DNA of 64,000 bases from Macrotrachela quadricornifera (Eukaryota; Rotifera; Eurotatoria; Philodinida; Philodinidae). The stretch spans positions 64,822-128,821 of the forward strand of contig JAJEKB010020909.1 of assembly GCA_022393335.1 (NCBI GenBank). The letters are read 5' to 3'. The notes under the pieces are model-generated. The model was not told the origin of the DNA. It did not search any database and saw only the letters and a program-made list of their open reading frames with translations. Made by a program: the position numbers and the translations under genes. Shown here in pieces: positions 12,518 to 25,093 of the stretch. Position 1 is the first letter of the stretch. Each line of letters begins with the position of its first letter.

Positions 12518-13027
12518 TCAGTAACCAGCCGATTGTAGCTCACGTGTCATGTGTAGCTCATCGTCATTCTCTTCTTCTTGCCATATTATATGCTCGTTTT
12601 GTGGTGTTCTCAATTTATGTGCAACACGATGACGTTGTTCAACACCAAGTACCTCTTCTTTAGCAATCTGCATTTCAATCAAGGCTGTACGTTGAGTTTC
12701 ATTTCGTGCGAATGGTTCGAAACCATTATAGAGTTTGTTTGTCGAACGTGTAACAAATTTTTTGTCCATCACATTCGTTGCTTTTATACTTTCAATAAGT
12801 GATTGAATAAACCAACGCATTTCATTACTCATATCAACATTTGTTAATGATGGCAATTGCGTTAGTTCTTGTTTTAGATTGGCTAATAATTGAGTGTTGT
12901 TTTGTTCGTTATCATAATTCGTAGCAGCTCTTTCAATAATTGATGAACCAGCGGAAAAATTGAAAGCGTTGAGTACATGACAAATTGCTTCAAGAAGTTT
13001 GGTCAGATGAAAATTTTCGCTTGCCAT
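12518..13027 (-). CDS. Orphan 169-aa protein, single exon
   Basis: I do not recognise this protein. It is an uninterrupted 169-codon frame starting MASENFHLTKLLEAICHVLN and ending in an acidic, charged tail (EEENDDELHMTRELQSAGY). The first 60 residues look helical and amphipathic, and the middle has a second helical stretch around MRWFIQSLIESIKA. There is no signal peptide, membrane segment or metal-binding motif. Support for its being real comes from its length in an AT-rich background, a base composition richer in GC than the flanks, and AATAAA signals 65-80 nt past the stop. It has no introns, unlike most neighbours, and no splice-acceptor-like site at the start codon. Confidence 0.65.
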   Translation of the reverse strand: MASENFHLTKLLEAICHVLNAFNFSAGSSIIERAATNYDNEQNNTQLLANLKQELTQLPSLTNVDMSNEMRWFIQSLIESIKATNVMDKKFVTRSTNKLYNGFEPFARNETQRTALIEMQIAKEEVLGVEQRHRVAHKLRTPQNEHIIWQEEENDDELHMTRELQSAGY

Positions 13028-15386
13028 TTGTGCGGATTTTTACTTTTATAATTTTTTCTTTACACTTTTATATACTATTATATTCTTACACAATACCAAT
13101 TAATATGACGAAAATTAAAAAAAAAATGACCCTTGTATCACATATGACGTTGTTAATAATTTACAAACCAATTGAAACTATCCTGCAGATGCGTTAGCTG
13201 TAATATTTTATTCGTATAGTGCGTGTGTGTCACTAGTTACATTTATTTATCACACTGTACTCACAGATAAAGACAAAAACATTCACTTGTGGTACATATT
13301 CCAGTATGAAAAATATATTCTTATTTAATTATAATTAAGAATTTGATTGTAGTAATGTGCGTCAGGATAAACGAATAATCGACAGAAAAAGAAGAGACTC
13401 TATACCTGTTCTTCAAAAATAATGGACAGGATATATTTTTACTCGAGCTACAGTAGAAGTTTACTATTAGTCTTATTAGATTAACCTTCTCATTAACTCT
13501 ATTTATTGCCTTTCAAATTAAATATGGATATAAAAATAATGACTTGCATGTTTTTTTTTTACCAATAAGTCATTTTGAAAGGAAAACCGTTTGTTCATAA
13601 AGAATGAGAAATATGTATTTATACGCGTATTAAATTGTTATGAAAAAAAAGTCTATAGTCACTTGGTATGAGATAGTTTATTTAAACTTGATTTTTTATT
13701 AGATTTTAAAACGTAAATCTGTATTATTAATTACGTACAAAGACATTCTTTATGATAATTAATGAAATAGATGAATATTAATCATTTAGAGAGTTCTTTT
13801 TAAATAGAAATTTAATTAATTTACATCTATTTTGGCTTGTAAATATTTTTACAATATATTGATTAAAATGTTTTTTCTTCTCATATTTATTTTCATTTAA
13901 TAAAAAATATTTTTTGAAAATTGATATAATATATAATTAGAACTAATGGGTGGCCCAAAATAAATATTTCTACCAAATATAAATCGTATAATTCTCCACA
14001 TCCATTAAGTTCACCACAATTTTTCTTTTTCCTCATATTAAATGGAAAATCATTGCATATTTAGATTTATTATTAAATTAAAGAAAACTGTTTTCTCTAC
14101 CATTTAGATACGAGCAGAATATTCTAAAATATCTTCTGCAATGCTCGAGGTATATAACAAGAACAACGGATGGTTTCAGCTTGTTTCTTTTCAAGAAGAT
14201 TAACCGAAGAAATTTCTAAATCGTATTTAAATATCTTCTTTTGAACTGTGTAAGAAAGAGTATATTTGACAACAGTGGACACTTGCATTGGAACAAGGTT
14301 TAGTATCTGTTATCATTAATTTAATAAAAATGCATATTTGAACGTAAGACATTATGAAACATTGTAGTGTTAATCGGATATAACTGCGTAATTATTCGTT
14401 GAAACAACTCTTTGCATAAAGTTTTACAAATAACTGTACGGGCTATTTTTCAAAAAAAAATCAAGTATATACATATTTAAATTTGAAACATCATTTTTAT
14501 AATGTATAGATTATTTTACATCAAATAGTTTTTCAATTAGAATTTTCACTGCTGAATTTTACAATACTTAACTGAGATTATATAGAAATTGTTTTTGACC
14601 TTTTACGATATGATCTTGTATCATTTTGTTTAAAAGTTACTTTTTTCTCGAGTCACTAATCAATTTTCAACACTACGATAAATATATTTTAAAATTTATT
14701 GATATTAATTTTGTTTTTTGGTAAAAAAAATTTCTTTTATATGAAATTATTTTTGTCGACACAAATTAGTACTGATAAATTTGTTTGATATGTACGAAAA
14801 GTACATTTTCTTTTATCTTTGAAATATTTTTAAGATTTACACAGCAAACATTATTCATTTTATAGTGCGAAAAAAAATATTATACTTTTCAATTAATGAA
14901 AAAAATATTTACCTTTGAGGCTTTGTTTTCGATATTGAGGCATATATGTATAAAAACAATTGTCTTTGTTTTTGAGATTTTTTTATTTTTTAGTATTATG
15001 ATTATTTTGAAAGAGAAATTTTTGATTTAATTAAAATAAATTGATGAAAAAAGTATTCTTAGTATAACAAAATAAAATAAAATTCGAAGATATATGAAAA
15101 TTTATATGCTTATGCGGAAAAAGAAAACGATATGAATTTATTATTGTCTATAAGGTAAAAGTACAATTCATAGCTTCTTCATTCAACCGTTTCGCCCATA
15201 GCGGCTGTTTTTTTTCTATCAAATAGGTGTGATCGCACAATATAAATAACAATCGTTTATTATGATTATATTCATTATTCTATTGAATTAATATTAATTC
15301 AACGCATATATACATATATAAGTAAGCAAAATTTACTAAAATAAAATATTAAAATTATAAAAATAATTCTTTCCTAGATAAATACA
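13028..15386. other. Intergenic, shared 5' region of two divergent genes
   Basis: About 2.4 kb of AT-rich sequence lies between the divergent orphan gene and the AceTr transporter. No coding exon or repeat was recognised. Just before the transporter there is a TATA-rich run (about 15306-15322) and a TTTCCTAG site ending at 15377. Confidence 0.55.
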
Positions 15387-16205
15387 ATGTCAACAAATAT
15401 ACAAATAGAAGGTGATACACCTAAACCATCCGATCCAGTTGAACAAATAATTCCAATAAAAGATGAAACACGTAAACCATCTAATCCAGTTGATCAAATA
15501 ATTCCAATAAAAGATTCAAGTCGTTTTTCTGATATAACTATACCAACATTATCAAATGAACAATTTGAAGCATTATTAAATCGTATTGGTGGTCCAACTA
15601 TAACAACAAATGTACCAACATCTCTTGGAAATCCAGGTTCACTTGGTCTCGGTGCATTTGCATTAACTACATTTATGCTTTCTGTATTTAATGCTGGTTC
15701 AAATTTAATTGATGCACATTTAGAAGCAGTTGTTTTACCAGTTGCTTTATTTTATGGTGGAATTGCACAATTTGCAGCTGGAATGTGGGAATTTCGAATA
15801 AATAATACATTTGGTGCAACTGCATTTACAAGTTATGGAGCTTTTTGGATGTCATTTGCTGGTTATGTTTATTTAATTGTTCCAAAATTATCAGATACTG
15901 GTAAAACAAAAAAGGCTACTGGATTATTTTTATTATCATGGTTTATATTTACACTTTATATGAATGTTGCTGCATATAAAACATCAAAACTTTTATTTTT
16001 ATTATTTACAGTACTTAATATAACATTTTTATTATTAATTATTGGAAATCTTACTGATAATACAGTTGTTACAAATGTTGGCGGATGGTTTGGAATAATT
16101 ACTGCATTTATTGCTTGGTATGGATCAGCTGCTATTATTATTAATATAACTTGGAGTAGAGTTATTTTACCACTTGGAGTAACAGCTCAAAAAAAACAGA
16201 ATTAG
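15387..16205 (+). CDS. AceTr (GPR1/FUN34/YaaH) family acetate/succinate transporter
   Basis: Intronless, 272 aa. The family signature NPxxLGL is present as NPGSLGL at residues 82-88, at the start of the first of six predicted membrane segments (about 87-104, 114-133, 141-165, 175-195, 200-221, 230-254). The GGIAQFAAGMWEF and NNTFGATAFTSYG stretches are also typical. Known members move acetate, succinate or ammonium across membranes in fungi, bacteria and archaea. The cytosolic N-terminus has a 14-residue tandem repeat, KPSDPVEQIIPIKD (13-26) and KPSNPVDQIIPIKD (30-43), which is not a family feature. The family is sparse in animals, and a lack of introns in an intron-rich neighbourhood fits acquisition by transfer (inference). 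A splice-acceptor-like TTTCCTAG ends 9 nt before the ATG. AATAAA lies at 16255-16260. Confidence 0.92.
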   Translation: MSTNIQIEGDTPKPSDPVEQIIPIKDETRKPSNPVDQIIPIKDSSRFSDITIPTLSNEQFEALLNRIGGPTITTNVPTSLGNPGSLGLGAFALTTFMLSVFNAGSNLIDAHLEAVVLPVALFYGGIAQFAAGMWEFRINNTFGATAFTSYGAFWMSFAGYVYLIVPKLSDTGKTKKATGLFLLSWFIFTLYMNVAAYKTSKLLFLLFTVLNITFLLLIIGNLTDNTVVTNVGGWFGIITAFIAWYGSAAIIINITWSRVILPLGVTAQKKQN

Positions 16206-16512
16206 TTTCATTGACTAAATTTTTTTTATTAGTGTATTTGTTAATAGTATTTGAAATAAAATATAATGTCTTGCATATTTATTTTTAAGAAAATATCATT
16301 TATAAATTAGAGAATATATCTATCAATTTGATATGGACATTTTTTTTCTCATAAGTAATTATTATTGTCAAGATAATATGAAGGCAAATGTTTTATATTT
16401 GATTAGTCATGAATCGAATATTTTGTTGTTCGTTTTTAATAACTATTTTTCATTAGATTATAGATTTCAATATGATTATTCGATAGAAATAATTGTTCTT
16501 TCTTGATATATG

Positions 16513-17050
16513 CACGGCTGAGCTCACGAGCTTACGTGATTCATTGTGACACGGTATTTCCACGCAGTGTGGCTGAGTGAGGGTGAGAACATGCGGAAGT
16601 GTCACTTTTAATTGTTGCACGGAAAAGTCGTGCGCACAAATGTCGTTTAATCTTCGTTCATAAGTGATAGGCGTTCTCCTAAGACCCATAGAATCAGATG
16701 AATTAACCTTGACACACCTTAAAGTAGGTCAGAATAGAGATGATCGACAACGATAAATTTAGTGGTGATTTTTTTTTTAAATCAGTTAAAAGTCAGTATA
16801 TCAACATTTTTGAGTGTTACTCATTTCGATATATATATAAATATAAGACTACAAATAAATCGGAAATTTTATTATACGGACTTTAGACTAGTTGAAAATT
16901 GAGAATAAACATCATCATTAGATTTAGCGTAGTCAATTACTCATATTATAACCTATTTTATGGTGATTCAAGGTAATTCAGCCGATTTCGGTGACCTTAA
17001 GAAAGTACTTAGAAATTTTGAACAAAACAAGCTAGTGAGCTCAGCCTTGT
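16513..17050. mobile_element. Candidate TIR-bounded non-autonomous element
   Basis: GGCTGAGCTCAC at 16516-16527 recurs as its exact reverse complement at 17035-17046; the extended match is about 17 of 19. The 16500-16700 part is much richer in GC than the flanks. No target duplication was found and no family can be assigned. An open frame on the minus strand (16453-16689) crosses the left terminus and is probably chance. It could also be two unrelated fragments of one family in opposite orientation. Confidence 0.4.
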
Positions 17051-19287
17051 GTATTGTCTCGTTGATTGATTATAATGAATTTTAGAACACAATGAGAAAT
17101 AGGTTTGATAGATAATTCTCAAAATGCTTGATGAATATTTATCTGATTGGTCGATTATTCATCAATCAAATTTGATATAGCTTCAGTTTTCTAGTTTTTT
17201 TTTACTCCATCGAACGGTAAAAATCGTAGACCACTAGCTACTTTTATTCTCAAGATAATATAAAAAATACTACTATTCATTTTCGAAATTGAAATAAAAC
17301 ATTTTCTTTCTACTTTACCATATAATTCTTTCATATTAATACGGCTTTATATAGTAAAGATGCGTACATTGTACTATGAAAAAATAATTTCATTGTTTAA
17401 ATTTTGATGTAAAGTACTGAATACAATGTAATTACCAGCTTAAAAATATTTGTTATTTTCTTTTACAATGACTAAAATGATTACTCAATTAACGTAAACA
17501 GATTCCAATACAAATATTATCCATCAGTATTCTTCCATGAGTACCTGAATAGAACGATGATTTAGTTATCTATACAAATAGTGTCAAATGTTAGCAAAAA
17601 AAAATTGAATCGAGAATCCAAAAGTTTTATTTGTCTCGGTTTTGTTTGCAAAAAAAGTGTAGACCTACAGTTCTCCATTGGCATAGACATATTGAAAGAG
17701 ATAAATTTATCGTTTGATATAGATTTCAAACTATATATGCTGAGCAACTTAATCCAATAATGATGAAACGGGGATATCTTTTTTGTCATAATTCACTATA
17801 GAAGTCGATAATAATACTTAAAAACAGTGTTTCTTCATATATTTCCCGACAAAAAAAAATTAAATTCGATAGATGAACTAACAAACAATGAAATGGAAAT
17901 GTTTTATTTAAACCATCTTTTATTCTTATAATTTATCAAGAGAATTTTTCCTGATCTTGTCGAAATTTTATAAGAATATAATTTAAAACAAACAGAAAAA
18001 GAATTCTTATTAAAATATTTTTATTTGTTCAGACTTATAATTAATTTATTTGATATCTAATCTTGATAAAACTGCGAGAATAAAACAAAATGATTTCCAT
18101 TTTACAACTTCCTTATCCATTTTAATATTTCCAAAATAATCGAATCTATAAAAAAAATGGTGTAGAATTAACGAAATAAACATAATTATAAATTATTTTT
18201 TTTATTTGAAAACTCTTTGGATAAGTACTAATTGGCTTCAAGTTATCAAACTCACTACGATCCGATGCCGACATGGTAGAATCTTTTAAAATCAAATGAG
18301 ACTCAGTAGATATTTTCTCGATATTCTAAGCAAACTTTTACATATTATCCTGATATAGAAATCAACAAATTCTAGATGTTAAACTATGTGAGATCATTTG
18401 CTTCTATTCTCTTCATGAAAGATAATGTGCTATTTCACTATTTTTTATAAAAATATTTTTAAGTTTTTTCAAAACTAGAAAAGGCGCCAAGAATATGAGA
18501 ATCATTACCATATATTCACATTAGACTACTAATTGAAAATAAGCTTGTCTTTCCTCATTCGTCGATATTAACGTTGGCACTATTTGAGCTGAATCAATTA
18601 TATTAAATTTTCTTTATATACGCTGTAACAAAATTATCACATTTTCTTCTATAATTTAAAATATATATGATAACACAATATATTTTATATCAAGTTCATG
18701 CTCATCAAAAAAAAAAGAAAGTATAAGCATAAGTAGAGTAATTATAGTCTATGGAATTATTGAAATGTTTTGAACTATATGCCAAAGTGTGCTTGTATTT
18801 AAGAATTTTCATTCTTTATATACATATTTTTACGAAAAAATAATAGCAAACTCGTAATATTCATCAAAACCTGAACCTATAGGGATGTCATTTATATATT
18901 TCTAACAAAAAAATTTAATATTATTTTTGTTGAAAACATGTAATAATCACAACAATAACATTTGCAATACACGAGCTCGTTTAATTATAAAAATGCCATC
19001 ACTTTAGCAATTTTCGATCTATAAAATAATTATTATGCATTCTCTTCTGTACATACATTATTTGTTGATTGATTGTAATTTATATCGATTTGAAGTAGTC
19101 TTACATGTACATTGTAGCAGAGTAGAGTGTCGCCTACTTCAAATAGTTGTCATTCACTGTTGTTATGTTCCACTATTACGAAGTACATGTACGAATCTAA
19201 CAACGTGTTAATTTATCAACAAAAATTATCCATTACTGGCGAACAACAATAAAGAGAAGAGATACACAGAGAAGCAAGGAAGAAAAG
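17051..19287. other. Intergenic with one short hairpin
   Basis: AT-rich and without recognisable exons. Just before the hAT-type element there is an 11-bp perfect inverted repeat (19088-19098 and 19134-19144) with a 35-nt loop. Nothing else is recognised. Confidence 0.55.
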
Positions 19288-20169
19288 GTATGGGTTAGAG
19301 CTAGAACGAAAGTATTTGTACTTATACTTGTACTTTTGTACTTTGTATTTAGAATACAAAATAATATCTTTTTCTGTAATCAAAATACTTCCTGTCTCAT
19401 TGAAATGTTGCCGGTTTTACACACTGCTGAAGCTATCATCTTAGTATTCAATTCTTCACAATACTGTAACCACAAACTGATGCATCTTTGATATAAAAAC
19501 TTGAAGATGAATCTTATACTTTGTTCTTTTATTATATTCACGTCTTATTTTGAATTATTCTGGTGTTGTGATTTGAATCATATTTAAAACTAAAACTGTA
19601 AAACCGAGCACCTGGTTGTAACCATAGAGTATTTTAAAAACCAGACTCGTTCAAAAGCGTAACAATAAAAAAAGAATCAGCTGTTAAGATATGAGACATT
19701 CTTTTTTTTTCATCTTTTCTTCGTTCAGTCTAAATAAAGCGGATGGTTTTACATTTATAAACAGCAATGTAATACAAACGCATTTTTGTCTAGTCACGAA
19801 AGTTTTTGTTACCGCTATAGAGAACTACATATAAATCCATGACGTTAAGTTAAACGAATATTACCATTTTAAGATGTTTATCATAATTATGAAAAAATTC
19901 GACCAATGAATCCAAAGGATTTTTACACATCATTTACGGTAAATTTATCAGCATGTTGAAATAAAACTGATTTCATTAAATATTTTTATTGTCATTTACT
20001 TTTTGATCCGATAATATCTTAGTGATGTATAAACACTTCTCATAACTAGTTAACCTTATTTACATGATTATATATAGTTTATTTCTCAAGCACAAAGTGT
20101 AAAGTGCCAATTTTTGCAAATAAGTATAAGTACAGAAGTACTTGTACTCGTTTTAGCTCTAGTATGAGT
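19288..20169. mobile_element. hAT-type non-autonomous element with 8-bp target duplication
   Basis: The left terminus TAGAGCTAGAACGA (from 19296) is matched by TAGAGCTAAAACGA read inward from 20161, 13 of 14. Both ends run into GTACTTGTAC-like subterminal repeats, which are typical of a widespread group of hAT elements. The flanking octamers are GTATGGGT (19288-19295) and GTATGAGT (20162-20169), a duplication with one later change. The 866-bp body has no transposase-like reading frame, so it is a deletion derivative or a MITE of an autonomous copy elsewhere. Confidence 0.8.
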
Positions 20170-21332
20170 ATGTATGTCAATGTACACATAAAAGAGGAAT
20201 GGAGAGAAAATAATAAATGTCCATCGAAAATGTTACGTAAAACCATACGTATTCAAGTTATCTCATTTCTTTTCTGTATCTGTTGTTCATGTAACTTACT
20301 CTTTCAATCATGTGAGCAGTTAAAATAAATATCAACTAAACTAAGGCACGTCTGTAATACATTAACTCAGTGAAACAAAATAGTTAATCTTCTTTATGAT
20401 TCAGAAGAGTAATGCTTTATAGATAGAATTCGTTATATTACATATTGTGAGATATGTGATAAAATAGTTGTAAAATCGAAAGATTTATTTATCATTCACC
20501 AATGGCTTTTTGAAAAGTTCTACTATAATGAAGATTGGATAAGATAACATTGGAATAAAACAATTAAAGAATATCACACACAGTTTGGAAATGATCGATC
20601 TGAGGAATTCTCCTAGGAGAATCAGATACATTATCGCTTCTAAGACAACAATTATCAAAAGATTGTAAAAGATTTTCGAACATTAATCCATCTTCCAATT
20701 TCTACACATCTTTTCTCTTTTTATTTCTACCATATCAATCCCTCTACTTTTTTCTATCTTCCTACATGATATCATGTTTTTCCTTTCTTATTCCGCAAAT
20801 ATTGAAGTCACAATAGTCTCTAAAAAAATATACGGGATTTGTACATTCCATAATGTTTAATGTTTTAAGCAGTATATATATTATTGATTGCTTTAAAGAT
20901 TATCATATAACAACGAACTACTAATATTTCTTTAACGTAGAAATGCAATTTCTGTCAAAACATAAATAAAAACCGTATTTAAATTTTTTTTAAAATAAGC
21001 ATGCATTATTTTATTAATATTTCAATGAAAAAGAAACACTTTATTCCTTCGATTATTAGAATTTTATTAGGTAACATAAAAAGTAAGTTAATATATACTT
21101 TAATTAAATATTGATCTTAAATTTTAATATATCAGTCATATAAATAGAACAATTTTTATTTATAAAATATTACAAAACGAATTCTTTTATTATATATTAA
21201 TAAAAATAATTAAGATAAAATTTAGTTTTATTGACAATTTTTTCCAATTCAAACCAATGAGACCTTGTTTTATATCAATATTAAATTGAAGTTTTTTGTA
21301 TATTATTAATTAAAAAAATATCAAATTTAACA
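20170..21332. other. Intergenic, nothing recognised
   Basis: AT-rich. A 16-bp perfect palindrome, ATTCTCCTAGGAGAAT, lies at 20607-20622. The last 200 bases are the 3' flank of the next minus-strand gene and contain AATAAA on the minus strand (21165-21170). Confidence 0.55.
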
Positions 21333-22618
21333 TCATACATTGTTATTGTTACAGATTGATTGTATAAATGGTGTAGCTAATTTTTTTGCATATTGAAAAC
21401 CTTTATAACTAAATAAACTTCTATTCTTGTACCAATTAAGTATTTGATTACGATAAATACATTGATGATTAAGAAAAAATTGTAATAAAAATGTCATCAT
21501 TTCACCTAGATTATATAAATATATTTAATACAAAAAAAAAATAAATAAATAAAAAATTTTTATTTACTTTTATCTTCATGAGTTCTTTCATTAAAAATAA
21601 ATTTTTGTATACCCAATAAAACATCAAAATCATTTTTACTATATTTTAAATATTTTTGAATTGTTAGTATATGTTCAGTAAGAAGAAAAACTTTTTCATC
21701 TATATTTGTTTTTCTATGCCAAGCTGTAAGATATGAACAAACAAGAGTAGATAATAGAAATTGATCACCTAGATTCTATAAAAAGAAAAAAAAATTTTTT
21801 TTTGTTTTTAATTTTAATTTATAATATATTTAATTACTTTAATATATATATCTATATCATTTTTAGTTTGTTCTATTGATGATATAATAGAAAACATTTG
21901 ACTTAATTGTTTTAATGGACCAAATCTTTCTGATTGTATAATATTATTTAATGATGGTTTAGATAAAGTTTTTTTCTTTGTCAATGATTTATCATCATCT
22001 CAAAATATTATAATTTTTCCGATTAAAAAAAAAGAAACAAGAAGAATTTTTTTAGTATGTCTTACTTATATTTGATAATTGTCCTGATAGAATATTAAAA
22101 GATGAATATTCTATATTAGTTGGTAGTGATAGTATTGATAAATTCCAGTTTATACATACATTATCTTCTTGTACTTTTCTAATTGTTTGTTTAATATGAT
22201 CAAATATTACTATATTAGTATTTTGTTGTTTTTGCATTTGTTCTAATGGTTGTCGAGCATTACGATCAAGTTGTTCACATAATTTATGGTGTGTATCAGT
22301 TATAGATTTCTGTTGAATTTCAATTAAATTTAATTGATTTTCATAAATTGGTTCAATTTTTTCTATTTGTTCTGTTCGCCATTGATCTAATGATGTTAAA
22401 ATATTATCATATATATTTTTATTTCTATCTGATTCATCATTAATTTGTTGAAGAACGTCTTCAATTTCATTTGAAAGATTTTTTATAGTATTAAATATTA
22501 TTTGATTATGTTCGGTAATATGTGTAAGACATAATCGACGAGTACAATGTAAACAAATAGCGGATTGATAATTTGTACATGAGGAATTTTCTTCACATCT
22601 ATAGACTGCTATATTCAT
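21333..22618 (-). CDS. B-box-like zinc-finger coiled-coil protein, paralog B
   Basis: Four exons by eye: 22618-22066, 21998-21838, 21775-21568 and 21505-21333, giving 364 aa. The Cys/His cluster C8, C14, C22, C25, C30, H33, H37 has the same spacing as paralog A, and SAICLHC is shared exactly. A coiled coil follows at about 45-170. Exons 2 and 3 have exactly the lengths of those in paralog A. LVCSYLTAWHRK and EMMTFLL are shared in exons 3 and 4. The gene stops in what is exon 4 of paralog A and lacks its 30-residue final exon. I chose the ATG at 22618 because it aligns with paralog A and immediately follows a TTTCAG acceptor-like site (22619-22620); an in-frame ATG 19 codons further upstream is less likely. 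Function is unknown. Confidence 0.8.
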
Positions 22619-23760
22619 CTGAAAGTATAATAGAAAGAAATATTTTTTTATCCTTGATGTTTGATAAATGATCAATGATGTATTAACCTAAAAGGAAGAC
22701 GATATTCATAATAAAGATTGAGGAGACGTTTCATCTACGTTTGTCTTTTATTTATTAACAGTCATATTTTCGTTCTGTTATTTATTATATATTATCCATC
22801 ATGAAAAATATTTTGTATTCATTATCATGAGGCAAACATGAATAAGAGAAGATATGATATGGATAATGTGCTTTCTTTGTTTACAAATCATTGAAGCGAC
22901 GCAAAAAGTGAGTATCGAAGACCAACGCATGACATTAAATTAATTATATAAAATATCCTAAATGTATGAAAACATCAGTTTAGTTTAAATTTTTTATAGA
23001 TATATTGATAGTTAGAACTTAAATTTGAATTACATATACTATATAATAATACTTAGAAATGCAGCGTATTATCAATCTTTGTCCTTAAGATTTTATCACA
23101 AAATCATCGAAACGCTTCTCGTATGTACTTGAATGATCGTCAAGGTCATGTAATATTTTTTTCGTCATATTTTGTCATTGGGTGATTCTCCGTGTAGCAA
23201 GTCTAGAACAAAGTACGAATTAATAAAAGTTAGATCATTCAGTAGGTTTTGACAGAATTGTAGACAAAAAGATAGAAACAAAAAGTAAAACAAGAAAATA
23301 ATACACTTTTGCAATAATTATATTAGAGCATAAAAGAAATATTCCTACATTTTTTCAATAAAATTTGAAGATTTTCTCTTAGAATTATCACGTGTTGCTT
23401 ATTCGATCTAAATATGAATTTTGTTTATCAATCTATTATGAAAAAAATTGACAAGAAATCGATGTTTTTTTACTTTCGGACCATTCTGTATTCTACAGTA
23501 ACAAATCTTCTTCTAGCTTTACAATAAAAAGAAAAAATTCAATTTGCTTTTTTTTATATTGCAATATCATTATCTGTAATATATACGGAACAAATAAGTA
23601 AATGTATAAAGTATTGTTTGCAAATTTCAATTATTCGAAAATATTATCTGAAATATCAATTATAATATCAATGTCTTGCCAGTGTTACTGTGTAAATGAA
23701 GTTTTGTTGTAAAACTAAAACAAACAGTTCTAAATTTATGTCGGTAAAGTTAGAGGCAAA
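22619..23760. other. Intergenic, nothing recognised
   Basis: Upstream region of paralog B and AT-rich sequence without recognisable exons. Confidence 0.55.
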
Positions 23761-23902
23761 TTCGATTTTTTTCAACACCCTTATAATATCTATACTTTAT
23801 TTGCTGTATATCTATTATTAGAAGACAGATGAGTATTAATGATAGATATACACCAGATAAAGAGTGGATATCACAAGGCTGTTGAAAATGATCAGATTGA
23901 AT
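23761..23902. repeat. Short foldback, stem about 60 bp
   Basis: The arms 23761-23820 and 23834-23902 are imperfect inverted copies with a loop of about 13 nt. Matching blocks include TTCAACA...CCTT, GTATATCTAT and TATTA. Weaker similarity may continue outward. It is long enough to be a MITE remnant or a hairpin RNA precursor; neither is supported beyond the sequence symmetry. Confidence 0.65.
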
Positions 23903-25093
23903 AACAAGGTCGATATATCCGAATTTATATCAAATTATTCAAATGTATTCTCTTCATCGTCACTCATTGATACTCATCGTTCTTCTAATACTACCTAATA
24001 GTACAACCAACTTTTTCATAACTCAAAGTATGATTATTAGACTGACAGATGGTTCTAGAGAAAATCTGAAAATCATATTTTGAGCCATCGAAGATCTGAG
24101 TATACTATTGGATAGAAATCATCGAGTTGTATAAGACAAACCGATGAATTGCTGAGGTACAGATTAATAAACGAATGTTTGCTAAAAAAAAAGAGTCGAA
24201 TCTGCCGTTAACTTCGCCGGTATGTATCCTTATTTAAAGATAATGAATTACGGAAATATTTAAATGAAATAATTCAATTCTAGAATGTATTTTGAAACAT
24301 TGAACAACTTAGATATGACATTAATTAACAAGATAATATTTTAGTTTACTGAAGATATATATTTTTTACATCTATCAAGTATAAAAATATATATGCTATC
24401 ATACAGTAATCATAATAAATTTATTTCTTGGTTTGAAGAAGAAGCATTAGAACTAGATGTAAATTTTCATACTGAAGATGGTTCTATTTTTCTTTACAAA
24501 TAGTGTAAGTAGGATATGAGAAAGTTTTGCATTTGGATTAATAGAAATATGTATCAGATACAAATTTTGTTTCTGTATTTATATATATACATATATCATG
24601 TAAATGAGAATTTAAAATATTTATCTTATTCAAGAATAAATTTATAATTATTAAAAATATAAATAATTCAACAATGATTGATTATTTTGATCTATTAAAA
24701 AATAATATTTTTCTTGTCATACTATAGATGAAATTAGAAACTTTTAAGCCATAATATCATACCCCATGTCGCAAAAATCGTCGCAATTTTTTAAAAAATC
24801 GGTGATTAATCAGATGTTCTCGTGGTATTAATGGAGAGAGAATGATTAACTATTAAAATCAGATTGATTAATCACGATTAATCTAATGTTTTATTTTGGA
24901 TGGACGCAAGTTTTATTAAATACTTCAAAATATGTAAATATATTATATTTTCCTTTCAGAAATACAGTTATTGTTGAACAAAAAAAAATTGGAAACTAGG
25001 TTTGATGTCAGTAGCATAGCTTTAATTTGATTGGGTGATGATACCAAATGATTAACGTTCTGCTCACACATCGTATTCAATAGTTAATTAATG
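23903..25093. other. Intergenic, nothing recognised
   Basis: AT-rich. GATTAATC words near 24820-24890 recall similar words at 27240-27300 and 29200, possibly ends of one transposon family, but no clean terminal repeat could be aligned. Confidence 0.5.

Noticed and set aside
16453..16689. 78-codon minus-strand frame and an A-box-like TGGCTGAGTGAGG near 16570, considered as a tRNA-derived SINE
   Set aside because: No convincing B box or tRNA fold downstream and the frame crosses the candidate terminal repeat; kept only as part of the TIR element.
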